Shown: positions 28,495 through 36,798 of the stretch, one piece after another
Numbering within the stretch: the first letter of the stretch is position 1
How the letters are laid out: each line of letters starts with the position of its first letter
DNA from: Ralstonia sp. 25mfcol4.1
GTDB lineage: Bacteria; Pseudomonadota; Gammaproteobacteria; Burkholderiales; Burkholderiaceae
Direction: 5' to 3'
Length of the DNA: 64,000 bases
Assembly: GCF_900104095.1 (NCBI RefSeq)
Contig: NZ_FNJO01000001.1
Coordinates: 434,001 to 498,000, forward strand
Program-made: the position numbers and the translations under genes
Notes under the pieces: generated by a model
Seen by the model: the letters and a program-made list of their open reading frames with translations, nothing else
What the model was told of the DNA's origin: nothing
Databases searched by the model: none

Positions 28495-29463
28495 ATGAGC
28501 CAGAACCCTTCCCCTCATTCCGGCGGCATGCTGCTGGGCTTTATCGGCGTGGCCATCTTCAGCCAGACGCTGCCGTTCACCCGCATGGCCGTGGCCGAGC
28601 TGGATGCCACGTTCGTGGCGCTGGCCCGGGCCGTGGTCGCGGCCGCGCTGGCCCTGGCGTTGCTGGCGGTGCGCGGCGCGCTGGCGCCGTCGAAACGCCC
28701 GCGCGGGCGCCAGTGGCTGCGGCTGGCGGTCACCGCACTGGGCGTGGTGGTCGGCTTTCCGGTGTTTTCGTCGCTGGCCATGCGCGAAGTGCCGGCCGCG
28801 CACGGCGCCATCGTGATCGGCCTGCTGCCGCTGGCCACGGCCGTGTTCGCGGCATGGTTCGGCAACGAGCGCCCATCCGCCGGATTCTGGCTGTCGGCGC
28901 TGGCCGGCAGCGCGCTGGTGGTCGGTTTTGCCCTGTGGCAAGGGGCGGGTGGCCTGCAGCACGCCGACTGGTTCCTGTTCCTGGCCGTGGTGCTGGGCGC
29001 ACTCGGCTATGCCGAAGGCGGCAAGCTGTCGCGCGAACTGGGCGGGCTGGAGACGATTTCCTGGGCGCTGGTGGTGTCGCTGCCGGTGCTGGTGCCGGTG
29101 GTGGCGTGGCTGACACTTGGACACGCGAACGAAATCGCCGCCGCGTCGCCGCGTGCGTGGGCCGGCATGGCCTATGTGTCGGTGTTCTCGATGTTCATCG
29201 GCTTCCTGTTCTGGTACGCCGGGCTCGCAAAAGGCGGCGTGGCCCGCGTAGGCCAGATACAATTGCTCCAGCCGTTTCTCACGCTGGCGGGCGGCGCCGT
29301 GATCCTGGCCGAGCCCCTCGATGCCGCCACCGTCGCTTTTGCAGTCGCGGTGATCGCCGTGGTGGCCCTCGGCCGACGCGCCGCCGTGCGCAACACCGCA
29401 CCCGCCCCGCCGGCCGCCGTGGCCGGAGAAACGCCCCCCGTTCTTCCAGGACGCATTCACTGA
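28495..29463 (+). CDS. EamA/DMT-family transporter
   Basis: It has 322 residues with ten predicted membrane helices in two repeated EamA halves (first ~10-145, second ~160-300). Typical features are MLLGFIGVAIFSQTLPFTRMAV, REVPAAHGAIVIGLLPLATAV and YVSVFSMFIGFLFWYAGLAK. Likely a metabolite exporter. It starts 16 bp after the LysE gene and ends 13 bp before the RidA gene, so one operon is likely. Confidence 0.9.
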   Translation: MSQNPSPHSGGMLLGFIGVAIFSQTLPFTRMAVAELDATFVALARAVVAAALALALLAVRGALAPSKRPRGRQWLRLAVTALGVVVGFPVFSSLAMREVPAAHGAIVIGLLPLATAVFAAWFGNERPSAGFWLSALAGSALVVGFALWQGAGGLQHADWFLFLAVVLGALGYAEGGKLSRELGGLETISWALVVSLPVLVPVVAWLTLGHANEIAAASPRAWAGMAYVSVFSMFIGFLFWYAGLAKGGVARVGQIQLLQPFLTLAGGAVILAEPLDAATVAFAVAVIAVVALGRRAAVRNTAPAPPAAVAGETPPVLPGRIH

Positions 29464-29476
29464 CAGGAGTCACCGC

Positions 29477-29929
29477 ATGTCCGTCTACGACACCCTTGCC
29501 AAACTCGGCGTGGAACTGCCCACCGCCGGCGCCCCGGCCGCTGCCTATGTGATGGCCGCGACCACCGGCAACACCGTCTTCCTGTCGGGCCATATTGCCC
29601 GCCGCGACGGCAAGCCCTGGGCTGGCAAGCTCGGCAAGGATATCGATACCGCCACCGGCCAGCAGGCCGCGCGCAGCATCGCCATCGACCTGCTGGCCAC
29701 GCTGCACGGCCATATCGGCGACCTGAACAAGGTGAAACGCGTCGTCAAGGTGATGAGCCTGGTGAACTCCACGCCGGAATTCACCGAGCAGCACCTGGTG
29801 ACCAACGGCTGCTCCGAATTCCTGGTCGAAGTGTTCGGCGAAAAGGGCAAGCACGCCCGCAGCGCCTTCGGCGTGGCGCAGATTCCGCTGGGCGCCTGCG
29901 TCGAGATCGAGATGATCGTGGAGATCTGA
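29477..29929 (+). CDS. RidA-family (YjgF/YER057c/UK114) protein
   Basis: It has 150 residues, the longer RidA subgroup (similar to the YjgH/Rid type with ~150 aa). Conserved parts are VFLSGHIARRDGKPW, LLATLHGHIGDLNKVKRVVKV and HARSAFGVAQIPLGACVEIE, with the arginine that holds the substrate carboxylate. Archetypal RidA hydrolyses reactive enamines from PLP enzymes; this subgroup's activity is less certain. An AGGAG ribosome site precedes the ATG. Last gene of the series starting at the VOC gene. Confidence 0.9.
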   Translation: MSVYDTLAKLGVELPTAGAPAAAYVMAATTGNTVFLSGHIARRDGKPWAGKLGKDIDTATGQQAARSIAIDLLATLHGHIGDLNKVKRVVKVMSLVNSTPEFTEQHLVTNGCSEFLVEVFGEKGKHARSAFGVAQIPLGACVEIEMIVEI

Positions 29930-30032
29930 GGCAGTCCCCTGCCTGAACTGACGTACCAGACCGACCAGAAGTCATAGAGACATAGCCGGGCTTGCGGGCC
30001 CGGCCCCTGAATTCCCCACCACGAGACCAATC

Positions 30033-31220
30033 ATGAAATGGGCCATCTCCCGCCGGGCACAGCAACTGACCAGCTCGGCCATCCGCGAAATCCTGAAAGT
30101 CACCGAGCGTCCGGAAGTCATTTCGTTCGCCGGCGGCCTGCCCTCTCCGGCGTCGTTCCCGGTAGCGGCCATGGAAGCGGCGGTGGCCCGTGTATTCGCC
30201 GATAACCCCCAGGGCGCGTTGCAGTACGCCGCCACCGAAGGCTACCTGCCGCTGCGCGAGTTCGTGGCCAGGCGGTACAACGTGGGTGTCGAACGCGTGC
30301 TGATCACCACCGGGTCGCAGCAGGCGCTGGACCTCATCGCCAAGATCATGATCGACCCGGGCAGCCCGGTGCTGGTGGAAACGCCGAGCTACCTGGGCGC
30401 GCTGCAGGCGTTCTCGCTGTTCGAGCCGGAATTCGTGTCGATCCCGTCCGACGAACATGGCCTGATCCCCGAGGCGCTGACGGCCGAACTGACCGCCAAC
30501 GCGCGCTTCCTGTACGCGCTGCCGAACTTCCAGAACCCCACGGGCCGCCGCCTGCCGCTGGAGCGCCGCCAGGCGCTGGTCAAGCGCGCGCAGGAACTTG
30601 GCATCCTGCTGGTGGAAGACGATCCATACGGCGAACTGAGCTACACCGGCAACACGCTGCCGACGCTGCTGTCGATGAACCCGGACGGCGTGATCTACAT
30701 GGGTTCGTTCTCGAAGATCCTGGCCCCCGGCATGCGCCTGGGCTTCGTGATCGCCCCGCCCGAGCTGCACTTCAAGCTGTGCCAGGCCAAGCAGGCATCT
30801 GACCTGCACACGCCGACCTTCACGCAGCGCATCGCCTACGAGACGGTCAAGGACGGCCTGCTGGAAACCCACATCCCGACGATCCGCGAGCTGTACGGCA
30901 AGCAGTGCGCCTGCATGCTGGACGCGCTCAAGCGCCACATGCCGGCCGGCGTGACCTGGAATGCGCCCGAAGGCGGCATGTTCATCTGGGTGGAGCTGCC
31001 GGAAGGCCTGAACAGCATGACGATCCTGGAAGAAGCCGTGCGCCGCAACGTGGCCTACGTGCCGGGCGCGCCGTTCTACGCCGGCAACCCGCGCATGAAC
31101 ACGCTGCGCCTGGCCTTCGTGACGGTGCCGCCGGAGCGCATCGAACAGGGGGTGTCGATCCTGGGCGAGCTGTTCCGCGAAGCCATCGCCAAGGCTGCCC
31201 CGCAACCACGCGCCGCCTGA
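30033..31220 (+). CDS. PLP-dependent aminotransferase (2-aminoadipate / LysN-like group)
   Basis: It has 395 residues, fold-type I subgroup I. The start MKWAISRRAQQLTSSAIREILK and EVISFAGGLPSPASFP are characteristic of LysN/MocR-like aminotransferases. LPNFQNPTGR holds the PLP-contacting Asn, EDDPYGEL the Asp, and GSFSKILAPGMRLGF the Schiff-base Lys. Broad specificity for aromatic and branched amino acids or 2-aminoadipate is typical. It is a separate unit about 100 bp after RidA, followed by a GST gene. Confidence 0.92.
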   Translation: MKWAISRRAQQLTSSAIREILKVTERPEVISFAGGLPSPASFPVAAMEAAVARVFADNPQGALQYAATEGYLPLREFVARRYNVGVERVLITTGSQQALDLIAKIMIDPGSPVLVETPSYLGALQAFSLFEPEFVSIPSDEHGLIPEALTAELTANARFLYALPNFQNPTGRRLPLERRQALVKRAQELGILLVEDDPYGELSYTGNTLPTLLSMNPDGVIYMGSFSKILAPGMRLGFVIAPPELHFKLCQAKQASDLHTPTFTQRIAYETVKDGLLETHIPTIRELYGKQCACMLDALKRHMPAGVTWNAPEGGMFIWVELPEGLNSMTILEEAVRRNVAYVPGAPFYAGNPRMNTLRLAFVTVPPERIEQGVSILGELFREAIAKAAPQPRAA

Positions 31221-31258
31221 GGATGATTGCCGACATGGATCTGGAAGAGCCGCAAACC

Positions 31259-31903
31259 ATGCTGCGCATCTGGGGCCGCCTGTCGTCGATCAACGTGCAG
31301 AAGGTGGTCTGGTGCGCGCGCGAGCTGCACCTGGACCACGAACGCATCGACATCGGCAACCACAAGGGCGAGCTTGACGCCGAAGCATACGTCCGCCTGA
31401 ATCCGAACCGGCTGATCCCGGTGATCGAGGATTTCCGCGACACCGACGTGGCCGGCGAGCCGTTCGTGCTGTGGGAGTCGAATGCGATCGTGCGCTACCT
31501 GTGCGCGCGCTATGGCGAAGACACGCTGTGGCCGTCGGACGTCAAGGCACGCGCATCGGCCGACCGCTGGATGGACTGGCAGACCACCACCTTCAGCCCG
31601 GCCATGGTGCAGGCCTTCCTGCAGATGGTCCGCATGCCCCAAGACCAGCGCGACCAGGCCGTGATCGACAAGTCGTGCGAGCGCACCGAGCCGCTGGCCA
31701 AGATGCTGGACGCCGCGCTGGCAGACCGCGAGTTCATCGGCGGCGACCGCTTTACGATGGCCGATATCTCGCTGGCCTGCGCCGCGCATCGCTGGATGGG
31801 CACGCCCGTCCCGCATGCGCCACGGCCCAACCTGGAACGCTGGCTTGCCGCCATGCGCGCCCGCCCGGCGGCCCTGAGCATCCTGGTACTGCCGCTGAAG
31901 TAG
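31259..31903 (+). CDS. Glutathione S-transferase family protein
   Basis: It has 214 residues from the ATG at 31259, chosen because GGAAGAG lies nine bases upstream and MLRIWGRLSSINVQKVVW is the usual family N terminus; a start at 31223 is possible. GSH-site features are NPNRLIPVIED and LWESNAIVRYLC. The C-terminal all-helical domain ends with FIGGDRFTMADISLACAAHRW. It follows the aminotransferase by about 40 bp. Substrate unknown. Confidence 0.9.
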   Translation: MLRIWGRLSSINVQKVVWCARELHLDHERIDIGNHKGELDAEAYVRLNPNRLIPVIEDFRDTDVAGEPFVLWESNAIVRYLCARYGEDTLWPSDVKARASADRWMDWQTTTFSPAMVQAFLQMVRMPQDQRDQAVIDKSCERTEPLAKMLDAALADREFIGGDRFTMADISLACAAHRWMGTPVPHAPRPNLERWLAAMRARPAALSILVLPLK

Positions 31904-31937
31904 ATCATTGCGCCTGCCTGTCGCCGTGGTTATGCGC

Positions 31938-32051
31938 TCCCCTCTCCCACAGCGTGGGGTTGGGGGAGAGGGCGGGCCTCTCAAGATACGGCGGCCGTTG
32001 TCAGAACCGCCGTGCCCTCTCCCCCAGCCCCTCTCCCGCCAGGCGGGAGGG
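31938..32051. repeat. REP-like palindromic repeat (copy B)
   Basis: CCCCTCTCCCACAGCGTGGGG and GGGGGAGAGGGCGGGCC on the left face CCCTCTCCCCCAGCCCCTC and TCTCCCGCCAGGCGGGAGGG on the right, about 60 bp apart. The same words occur at copies A and C. It lies between the convergent GST and chromate-transporter genes. Confidence 0.8.
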
Positions 32052-32061
32052 AGCAATACCA

Positions 32062-32595
32062 CTACACCAGCCCCAGCAACCCCGCCCCCGCACCGAGGGC
32101 CACCAGCAGCAGCGGGTGGATCTTCGTCTTCAGCATCAAACCCACTGTCAGCAGCGTCACCGCCACGGCCGTCCAGGTATGGTCGACGCTGGTGGCCAGC
32201 ACCCATCCCGTGGACATCAGCAGGCCGATGGTCAGTGCCGACAGGCCGCGCTTGATCAGCACCGGCCAGACCGCGTGTGGCGCGCGTCCGGCGAAGTATT
32301 CGAAGCCCAGCGCGATCACGCTGGAAGGGCCGCAGATGCCCAGCATCGACGCGAACGCGCCACCCGCGCCGGCGACCTGCCAGCCAAACAGCGCCACGAA
32401 GAGGATGTTCGGCCCCGGCGACGCCTGCGAGATGGCGTAGAGCGCGGCGAACTGCTCGTCGGTCATCCAGTGGTTGGCCTCCACCAGATACCGGTGCATG
32501 TCGGGAATCACCGTGCCGCCGCCGCCCACGGCCAGCAACGACAGCATGCCGAAGTGGCCCAGCAGGTCGCGCAGGATGTCGGGCGATGCCATCAT
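32062..32595 (-). CDS. Chromate transporter, second half-size subunit
   Basis: It has 177 residues with about six membrane helices. Family motifs are LAVGGGGTVIPDMHRYLV and ISQASPGPNILFVALFGW. Short CHR proteins work as pairs, each half matching one domain of long ChrA. The ATG overlaps the stop of the first subunit (ATGA, 32592-32595). The pair would export chromate, or another oxyanion, across the inner membrane. No ChrB or other chromate genes are nearby, so a housekeeping anion role is possible. Confidence 0.9.
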   Translation of the reverse strand: MMASPDILRDLLGHFGMLSLLAVGGGGTVIPDMHRYLVEANHWMTDEQFAALYAISQASPGPNILFVALFGWQVAGAGGAFASMLGICGPSSVIALGFEYFAGRAPHAVWPVLIKRGLSALTIGLLMSTGWVLATSVDHTWTAVAVTLLTVGLMLKTKIHPLLLVALGAGAGLLGLV

Positions 32596-33170
32596 GCCCC
32601 CTTGCGCATGGCGCGGTATTCCAGCACCAGCGCCACGGGCACCAGCACGGCCATGACCGGCAGCAGCGGCCAGCGCAGCCAGCCGATGGCCAGGAACGCC
32701 GCCACGCCGACAACGAGGGCGCGCACCGAACGCGACTGGCTCTGCGCCAGCTTCACGCCCGTCGACAACACCAGCCCGGCCGCCACGGCCGTCATGCCGG
32801 CCAGCATCTGCCGCACCTGCGGCACGTCCTGGTAGCGCAGGTACAGGCCCATCGCGCACAGCACCACCACCATCGGCACGAACACCAGCCCGCTGAACGC
32901 CGCCAGCGCACCGCGCAGGCCGGCGAATCGCAGGCCCAGCATCAACGCCAGATTGATGACGTTCGGCCCCGGCAGCACCTGTCCGAGACTTAGTATTTCG
33001 ACGAAATCACGATCGTTGAGCCAGCGATTGCGTTCCACCACCGAGCGCCGCACGAACGGCAGCACGCCACCGAAGCCGGACAGGCCCATGCGGGCAAACT
33101 CGAAAAACAGGGTACGGGCGGTAGGAGGCGGGGCGAGCGCCGGCTCGACAAGCAGGGGCGTGGAGGACAT
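32592..33170 (-). CDS. Chromate transporter, first half-size subunit
   Basis: It has 192 residues. Motifs LGSGFGG-like RMGLSGFGGVLPFVRRSVVE and LGQVLPGPNVINLALMLG mark the N-terminal type half of ChrA. The two subunits form a translationally coupled pair, expected to insert with opposite topology. The start at 33170 follows a region carrying the REP-like repeat. Confidence 0.9.
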   Translation of the reverse strand: MSSTPLLVEPALAPPPTARTLFFEFARMGLSGFGGVLPFVRRSVVERNRWLNDRDFVEILSLGQVLPGPNVINLALMLGLRFAGLRGALAAFSGLVFVPMVVVLCAMGLYLRYQDVPQVRQMLAGMTAVAAGLVLSTGVKLAQSQSRSVRALVVGVAAFLAIGWLRWPLLPVMAVLVPVALVLEYRAMRKGA

Positions 33171-33502
33171 GACCGTGATGGTGATCGCCTGCCGTGCGGA
33201 ATGGGCAGGGTGCCGACATGGTACGGCAGATACTCGCCGCCGGGCTGGCGCGAGGCATCACGAAACGGCAAGAGGGGGTCGCGGTTGGCGATGGCAGCCC
33301 GGATGACTGGTGACCGGGAGTCCCCCTCTCCCATCCATGGGACAGGGGTTGGGGGAGAGGGCGTTGAGGTTCTGCTTGCCGACCAGTGACAAGTTGAATC
33401 GCCTGCACTCTCCTCGGCCACTCTCCCGCGTGCGGGAGAGGGTAGCGAACCCGCAGGGGTTCGGACTGGGGGGTCGGACTGGGATAGTTCTTGCGCGTCC
33501 GC
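33171..33502. repeat. Intergenic region with REP-like repeats (copy C)
   Basis: A 332-bp gap without a gene. From 33322 to about 33450 it holds CCCCTCTCCCATCCATGGGA, GGGTTGGGGGAGAGGGCG and, 60 bp on, CTCTCCCGCGTGCGGGAGAG with the trailing GGTAGCGAACC also seen (as GGTAGCAAACC) in copy A. Left of this I see no site beyond the chromate gene's promoter region. Confidence 0.8.
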
Positions 33503-35833
33503 TTACTCCGGCGCCTTCACCGGTTCCAGTTTCACATCCTTCAGGCGCGGCTCGATGGCCTTGCCCTTGCGGGCGCGCTTGCCCACGTAAGGCAGCAGCG
33601 TCTTGCCGGCCAGCTTCTGCGGCGGCAGCTTGCCACCGCGCACGCCGGTACCCGAGATCATCAGGCCAGGCGCGCCCACCGGCACGGCCTGTTCCAGTGC
33701 CTCCTTCGGCTCCAGTTCCATGAGGATCACGCCGCGGCCGCCGGCCGACAGCACCTTGACCTCGTCGAGCCCCACCAGCAGCAGGCGGCCGTTGGCCGAG
33801 AAGCACGCCACATGCGTGGCCTCGTCGCCGACCGGCGCCGGCTGCAGGATGGCGTCGCCGTCATCGAGCGTGATGAACGCCTTGCCGCCCTTCTGGCGGC
33901 TGATCATGTCGCCGACCTTCGTGACAAAGCCATTGCCGCCAGCCGTGGCAATCAGCATGCGCTGCTCGGCGCCGCCAGCGAACGTGTGGGCGATCTGCGA
34001 GCCCGCGGCCAGGTCGATCAGCGTGGTCACTGGCACGCCATCGCCCCGCCCGCCCGGCAGGCCGGACACGGCCACCGAGTAGACGCGGCCATTGCTGCCG
34101 AACGCCAGCATGGTATCGACGGTGCGGCACTCGAACGTGGCGTACAGGCTGTCGCCGGCCTTGAAGGTGAACTGCGACGGATCGTGGCCGTGGCCCTGGC
34201 GCGTGCGCACCCAGCCCTTGCCCGACATGATCACCGTCACCGGTTCGTCGATCACCTTCACCTCGGCGGCGGCACGCGTGGCTTCCTGGATCAGCGTGCG
34301 GCGCGGATCCTTGTCTTCGGGGCTGTACTGCTTGGCGTCCTGCTCGATCTCCTTGATGATCTTGCGACGCATCATGGTCTCGGACTTCAGCAGCACGTCC
34401 AGTTCGGCCTGCTCGTCTCGCAGTTTCGCCAGTTCCTGTTCGATCTTGATCGCTTCCAGGCGCGCCAGCTGGCGCAGGCGGATTTCCAGGATGTCTTCGG
34501 CCTGCCGGTCGCTCAGGCGGAACGCCTCGATCAGCGCGGGCTTGGGATCGTCGCTTTCCCGGATGATGCGGATGACCTCGTCGATGTTCAGCAGCACCAG
34601 CATCCGGCCTTCCAGGATATGGATGCGGTCTTCCACCTTGTTCAGCTGGAAGCGCGTGCGGCGGGTGACGGTGGCGAAGCGGAACGCGATCCACTCGCGC
34701 AGGATTTCCTGCAGGCCCTTCTGGCGCGGCCGCCCGTCGGTGCCGATCATCACCAGGTTGATCGGCGCGCCCGATTCCAGGCTGGTATGCGCCAGCAGCG
34801 TCTGGATGAACTCCTGCTGGTCGGTGTTCTTGCTCTTGGGCTCGAACACCAGGCGCACCGGGGCGTCCTTGCCCGATTCGTCGCGCACGGCGTCCAGCAC
34901 GGCCAGCATCGTGGTCTTGAGCTGGGTCTGCTCGGGCGTCAGCGCCTTCTTGCCGGTGCGGATCTTCGGGTTGGTGATTTCCTCGATTTCCTCGAGCACC
35001 TTCTGCGCCGACGTGTTCGGCGGCAGTTCGGTCACCACCATCTGCCACTGGCCGCGCGCCATTTCCTCGATGGTCCAGCGCGCGCGCACCTTCAGGCTGC
35101 CGCGGCCGTTCTCGTAGATCTGGGCGATTTCGGACGCAGGCGAGATGATCTGGCCGCCGCCCGGATAGTCGGGGCCCGGCATGATCGCCAGCAGTTCGGC
35201 CAGCGAGATGTTCGGATTGCGGATCATCGCCACCGCCGCCCCAGCCACCTCGCGCAGGTTGTGCGGCGGGATTTCGGTGGCCATGCCCACGGCGATGCCC
35301 GATGCGCCGTTCAGCAGCACGAACGGCAGGCGCGCCGGCAGCAGCTTGGGCTCTTCTTCCGAACCGTCGTAGTTGGGCAGGAAGTCCACCGTGCCCATGT
35401 CGATCTCGTCGAGCAGCAGGCGCGAGATCGGGGTCAGGCGGGCTTCGGTGTAGCGCATGGCCGCCGCGCCGTCGCCGTCGCGCGATCCAAAGTTGCCCTG
35501 GCCGTCGATCAGCGGATAGCGCAGCGAGAAGTCCTGCGCCAGGCGCACCAGCGCGTCATAGGCCGACTGGTCGCCGTGGGGGTGGAATTTACCCAGCACC
35601 TCGCCGACCACGCGGGCCGACTTCACGGGCTTGGCGTCGGCGCGCAGCCCCATCGCCGCCATCGCATAGAGAATGCGGCGCTGCACGGGCTTCTGGCCGT
35701 CCGCCACCTCGGGCAGGGCACGCCCCTTGACCACGCTCACGGCGTAATCCAGGTAGGCGCGCTCGGCGTACCGCGCGAGCGTCAGCGAATCGGCCGGCTC
35801 TTCGGGCCGAAAAGTAGTATCTGCTTGATCCAT
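33503..35833 (-). CDS. parC: DNA topoisomerase IV subunit A
   Basis: Decatenates daughter chromosomes together with ParE. It has 776 residues from the ATG at 35833 ([20 protein letters not shown]). The catalytic tyrosine lies in [20 protein letters not shown]. The N-terminal [20 protein letters not shown] and quinolone-region [19 protein letters not shown] are intact. Length and the shortened C-terminal beta-pinwheel fit ParC rather than GyrA. Same strand as parE with a transglycosylase gene between them. Confidence 0.96.
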   Translation of the reverse strand: MDQADTTFRPEEPADSLTLARYAERAYLDYAVSVVKGRALPEVADGQKPVQRRILYAMAAMGLRADAKPVKSARVVGEVLGKFHPHGDQSAYDALVRLAQDFSLRYPLIDGQGNFGSRDGDGAAAMRYTEARLTPISRLLLDEIDMGTVDFLPNYDGSEEEPKLLPARLPFVLLNGASGIAVGMATEIPPHNLREVAGAAVAMIRNPNISLAELLAIMPGPDYPGGGQIISPASEIAQIYENGRGSLKVRARWTIEEMARGQWQMVVTELPPNTSAQKVLEEIEEITNPKIRTGKKALTPEQTQLKTTMLAVLDAVRDESGKDAPVRLVFEPKSKNTDQQEFIQTLLAHTSLESGAPINLVMIGTDGRPRQKGLQEILREWIAFRFATVTRRTRFQLNKVEDRIHILEGRMLVLLNIDEVIRIIRESDDPKPALIEAFRLSDRQAEDILEIRLRQLARLEAIKIEQELAKLRDEQAELDVLLKSETMMRRKIIKEIEQDAKQYSPEDKDPRRTLIQEATRAAAEVKVIDEPVTVIMSGKGWVRTRQGHGHDPSQFTFKAGDSLYATFECRTVDTMLAFGSNGRVYSVAVSGLPGGRGDGVPVTTLIDLAAGSQIAHTFAGGAEQRMLIATAGGNGFVTKVGDMISRQKGGKAFITLDDGDAILQPAPVGDEATHVACFSANGRLLLVGLDEVKVLSAGGRGVILMELEPKEALEQAVPVGAPGLMISGTGVRGGKLPPQKLAGKTLLPYVGKRARKGKAIEPRLKDVKLEPVKAPE

Positions 35834-35962
35834 GGTTGGCAAGGGTTCGGCATGCCGGGCGCGGGCGCCGGACATCCCGCTTGTTTGCGGTCAGCGTGGG
35901 ATTCTAAAGGAAGTGGATGACGATGCCGCCGGAAATAGCGCCCGAAAACCGGCCAGACGGCA

Positions 35963-36772
35963 TCAGGGCATCGGCCGGCGCCCGCCGCCGATCACCATGC
36001 GCACGCGGTCTGCCGCCACGCCGGTACGGATCACGCCGCCCGCCGCCGGCTGGTACAGACGGTAGAACTCCAGCACGGTGCTCACGTACTGGCGGGTCTC
36101 GGGGTAAGGCGGGATCTGGTTGTTGTAACGCTGCACCGCGCCTTCGCCGGCGTTGTACGCAGCCAGCACCAGTTCCAGGTTGTTCGGGAACAGCTCCATC
36201 AGGAAGCGCAGGTAGCGCACGCCGGCCGAGATATTCAGCTTCGGATCGGCCAGCTTCTGCTCCACCGTCCGGCGGCCGTCCGCGGCAATGCCGAAGCGCG
36301 TGCCGGTATCCGGAATGACCTGCATCAGCCCGATGGCGCCCTTGGGCGATACGGCCGCCGGGTTGAAGCCGCTTTCCACGGCCATCACCGCCTTGACCAG
36401 CGCGGGGTCCACGTTCTGGGCCTCGGCCACCTTCGCGATGATCGGATCGACCGTGCGCAGGTTCGGGTGGTTGAGCAGGTACTGGAACAGCTTGTCGCGC
36501 GACGGGCTGGTCTTCTCCGGCAGCGTGATCACGCCGCGGTGGCCAAGGTTGCCCGAATCGAACTGGCCGCCGTCCTTCATGAACAGCTTGTAGCGGTCGT
36601 CGAGCTTCGTATCGGCGAAATGGGCCACGCCCTCGCCGTCGATATAGCCCCACAGCGCCGCGTGGGCCGGCGCGGCGATGCCGAACGCGCCGAGCACGGC
36701 CAGCGTGCAGGCCAGGCGCTTCGCCTGTGCCCGGATCCGCCTGATCCGCTGTTGCCCTGCTCGTTCCTGCAT
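35963..36772 (-). CDS. Lytic transglycosylase (SLT domain)
   Basis: Periplasmic enzyme that cleaves peptidoglycan glycan strands to 1,6-anhydro products. It has 269 residues: signal peptide (~1-38, ending PAHAA), a short region ALWGYIDGEGVAHFADTKLDDRYKLF similar to DUF4124, then an SLT domain (~105-230). The catalytic glutamate is in VMAVESGFNPAAVSPKGAIG, followed by GLMQVIPDTGTRFG and LVLAAYNAGEGAVQRY. It lies 26 bp after parE and 129 bp before parC on the same strand. Confidence 0.94.
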   Translation of the reverse strand: MQERAGQQRIRRIRAQAKRLACTLAVLGAFGIAAPAHAALWGYIDGEGVAHFADTKLDDRYKLFMKDGGQFDSGNLGHRGVITLPEKTSPSRDKLFQYLLNHPNLRTVDPIIAKVAEAQNVDPALVKAVMAVESGFNPAAVSPKGAIGLMQVIPDTGTRFGIAADGRRTVEQKLADPKLNISAGVRYLRFLMELFPNNLELVLAAYNAGEGAVQRYNNQIPPYPETRQYVSTVLEFYRLYQPAAGGVIRTGVAADRVRMVIGGGRRPMP

Positions 36773-36798
36773 CGCACGTTCCTCCAGATCTGGCGCCG

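Noticed and set aside
29978..30000. Hairpin GCCGGGC-N4-GCCCGGC region between RidA and the aminotransferase gene as a terminator
   Set aside because: Stem is strong but no T-run follows, so termination cannot be claimed.
33491..35920. Plus-strand frame of 809 codons opposite parC
   Set aside because: Antisense shadow of parC.
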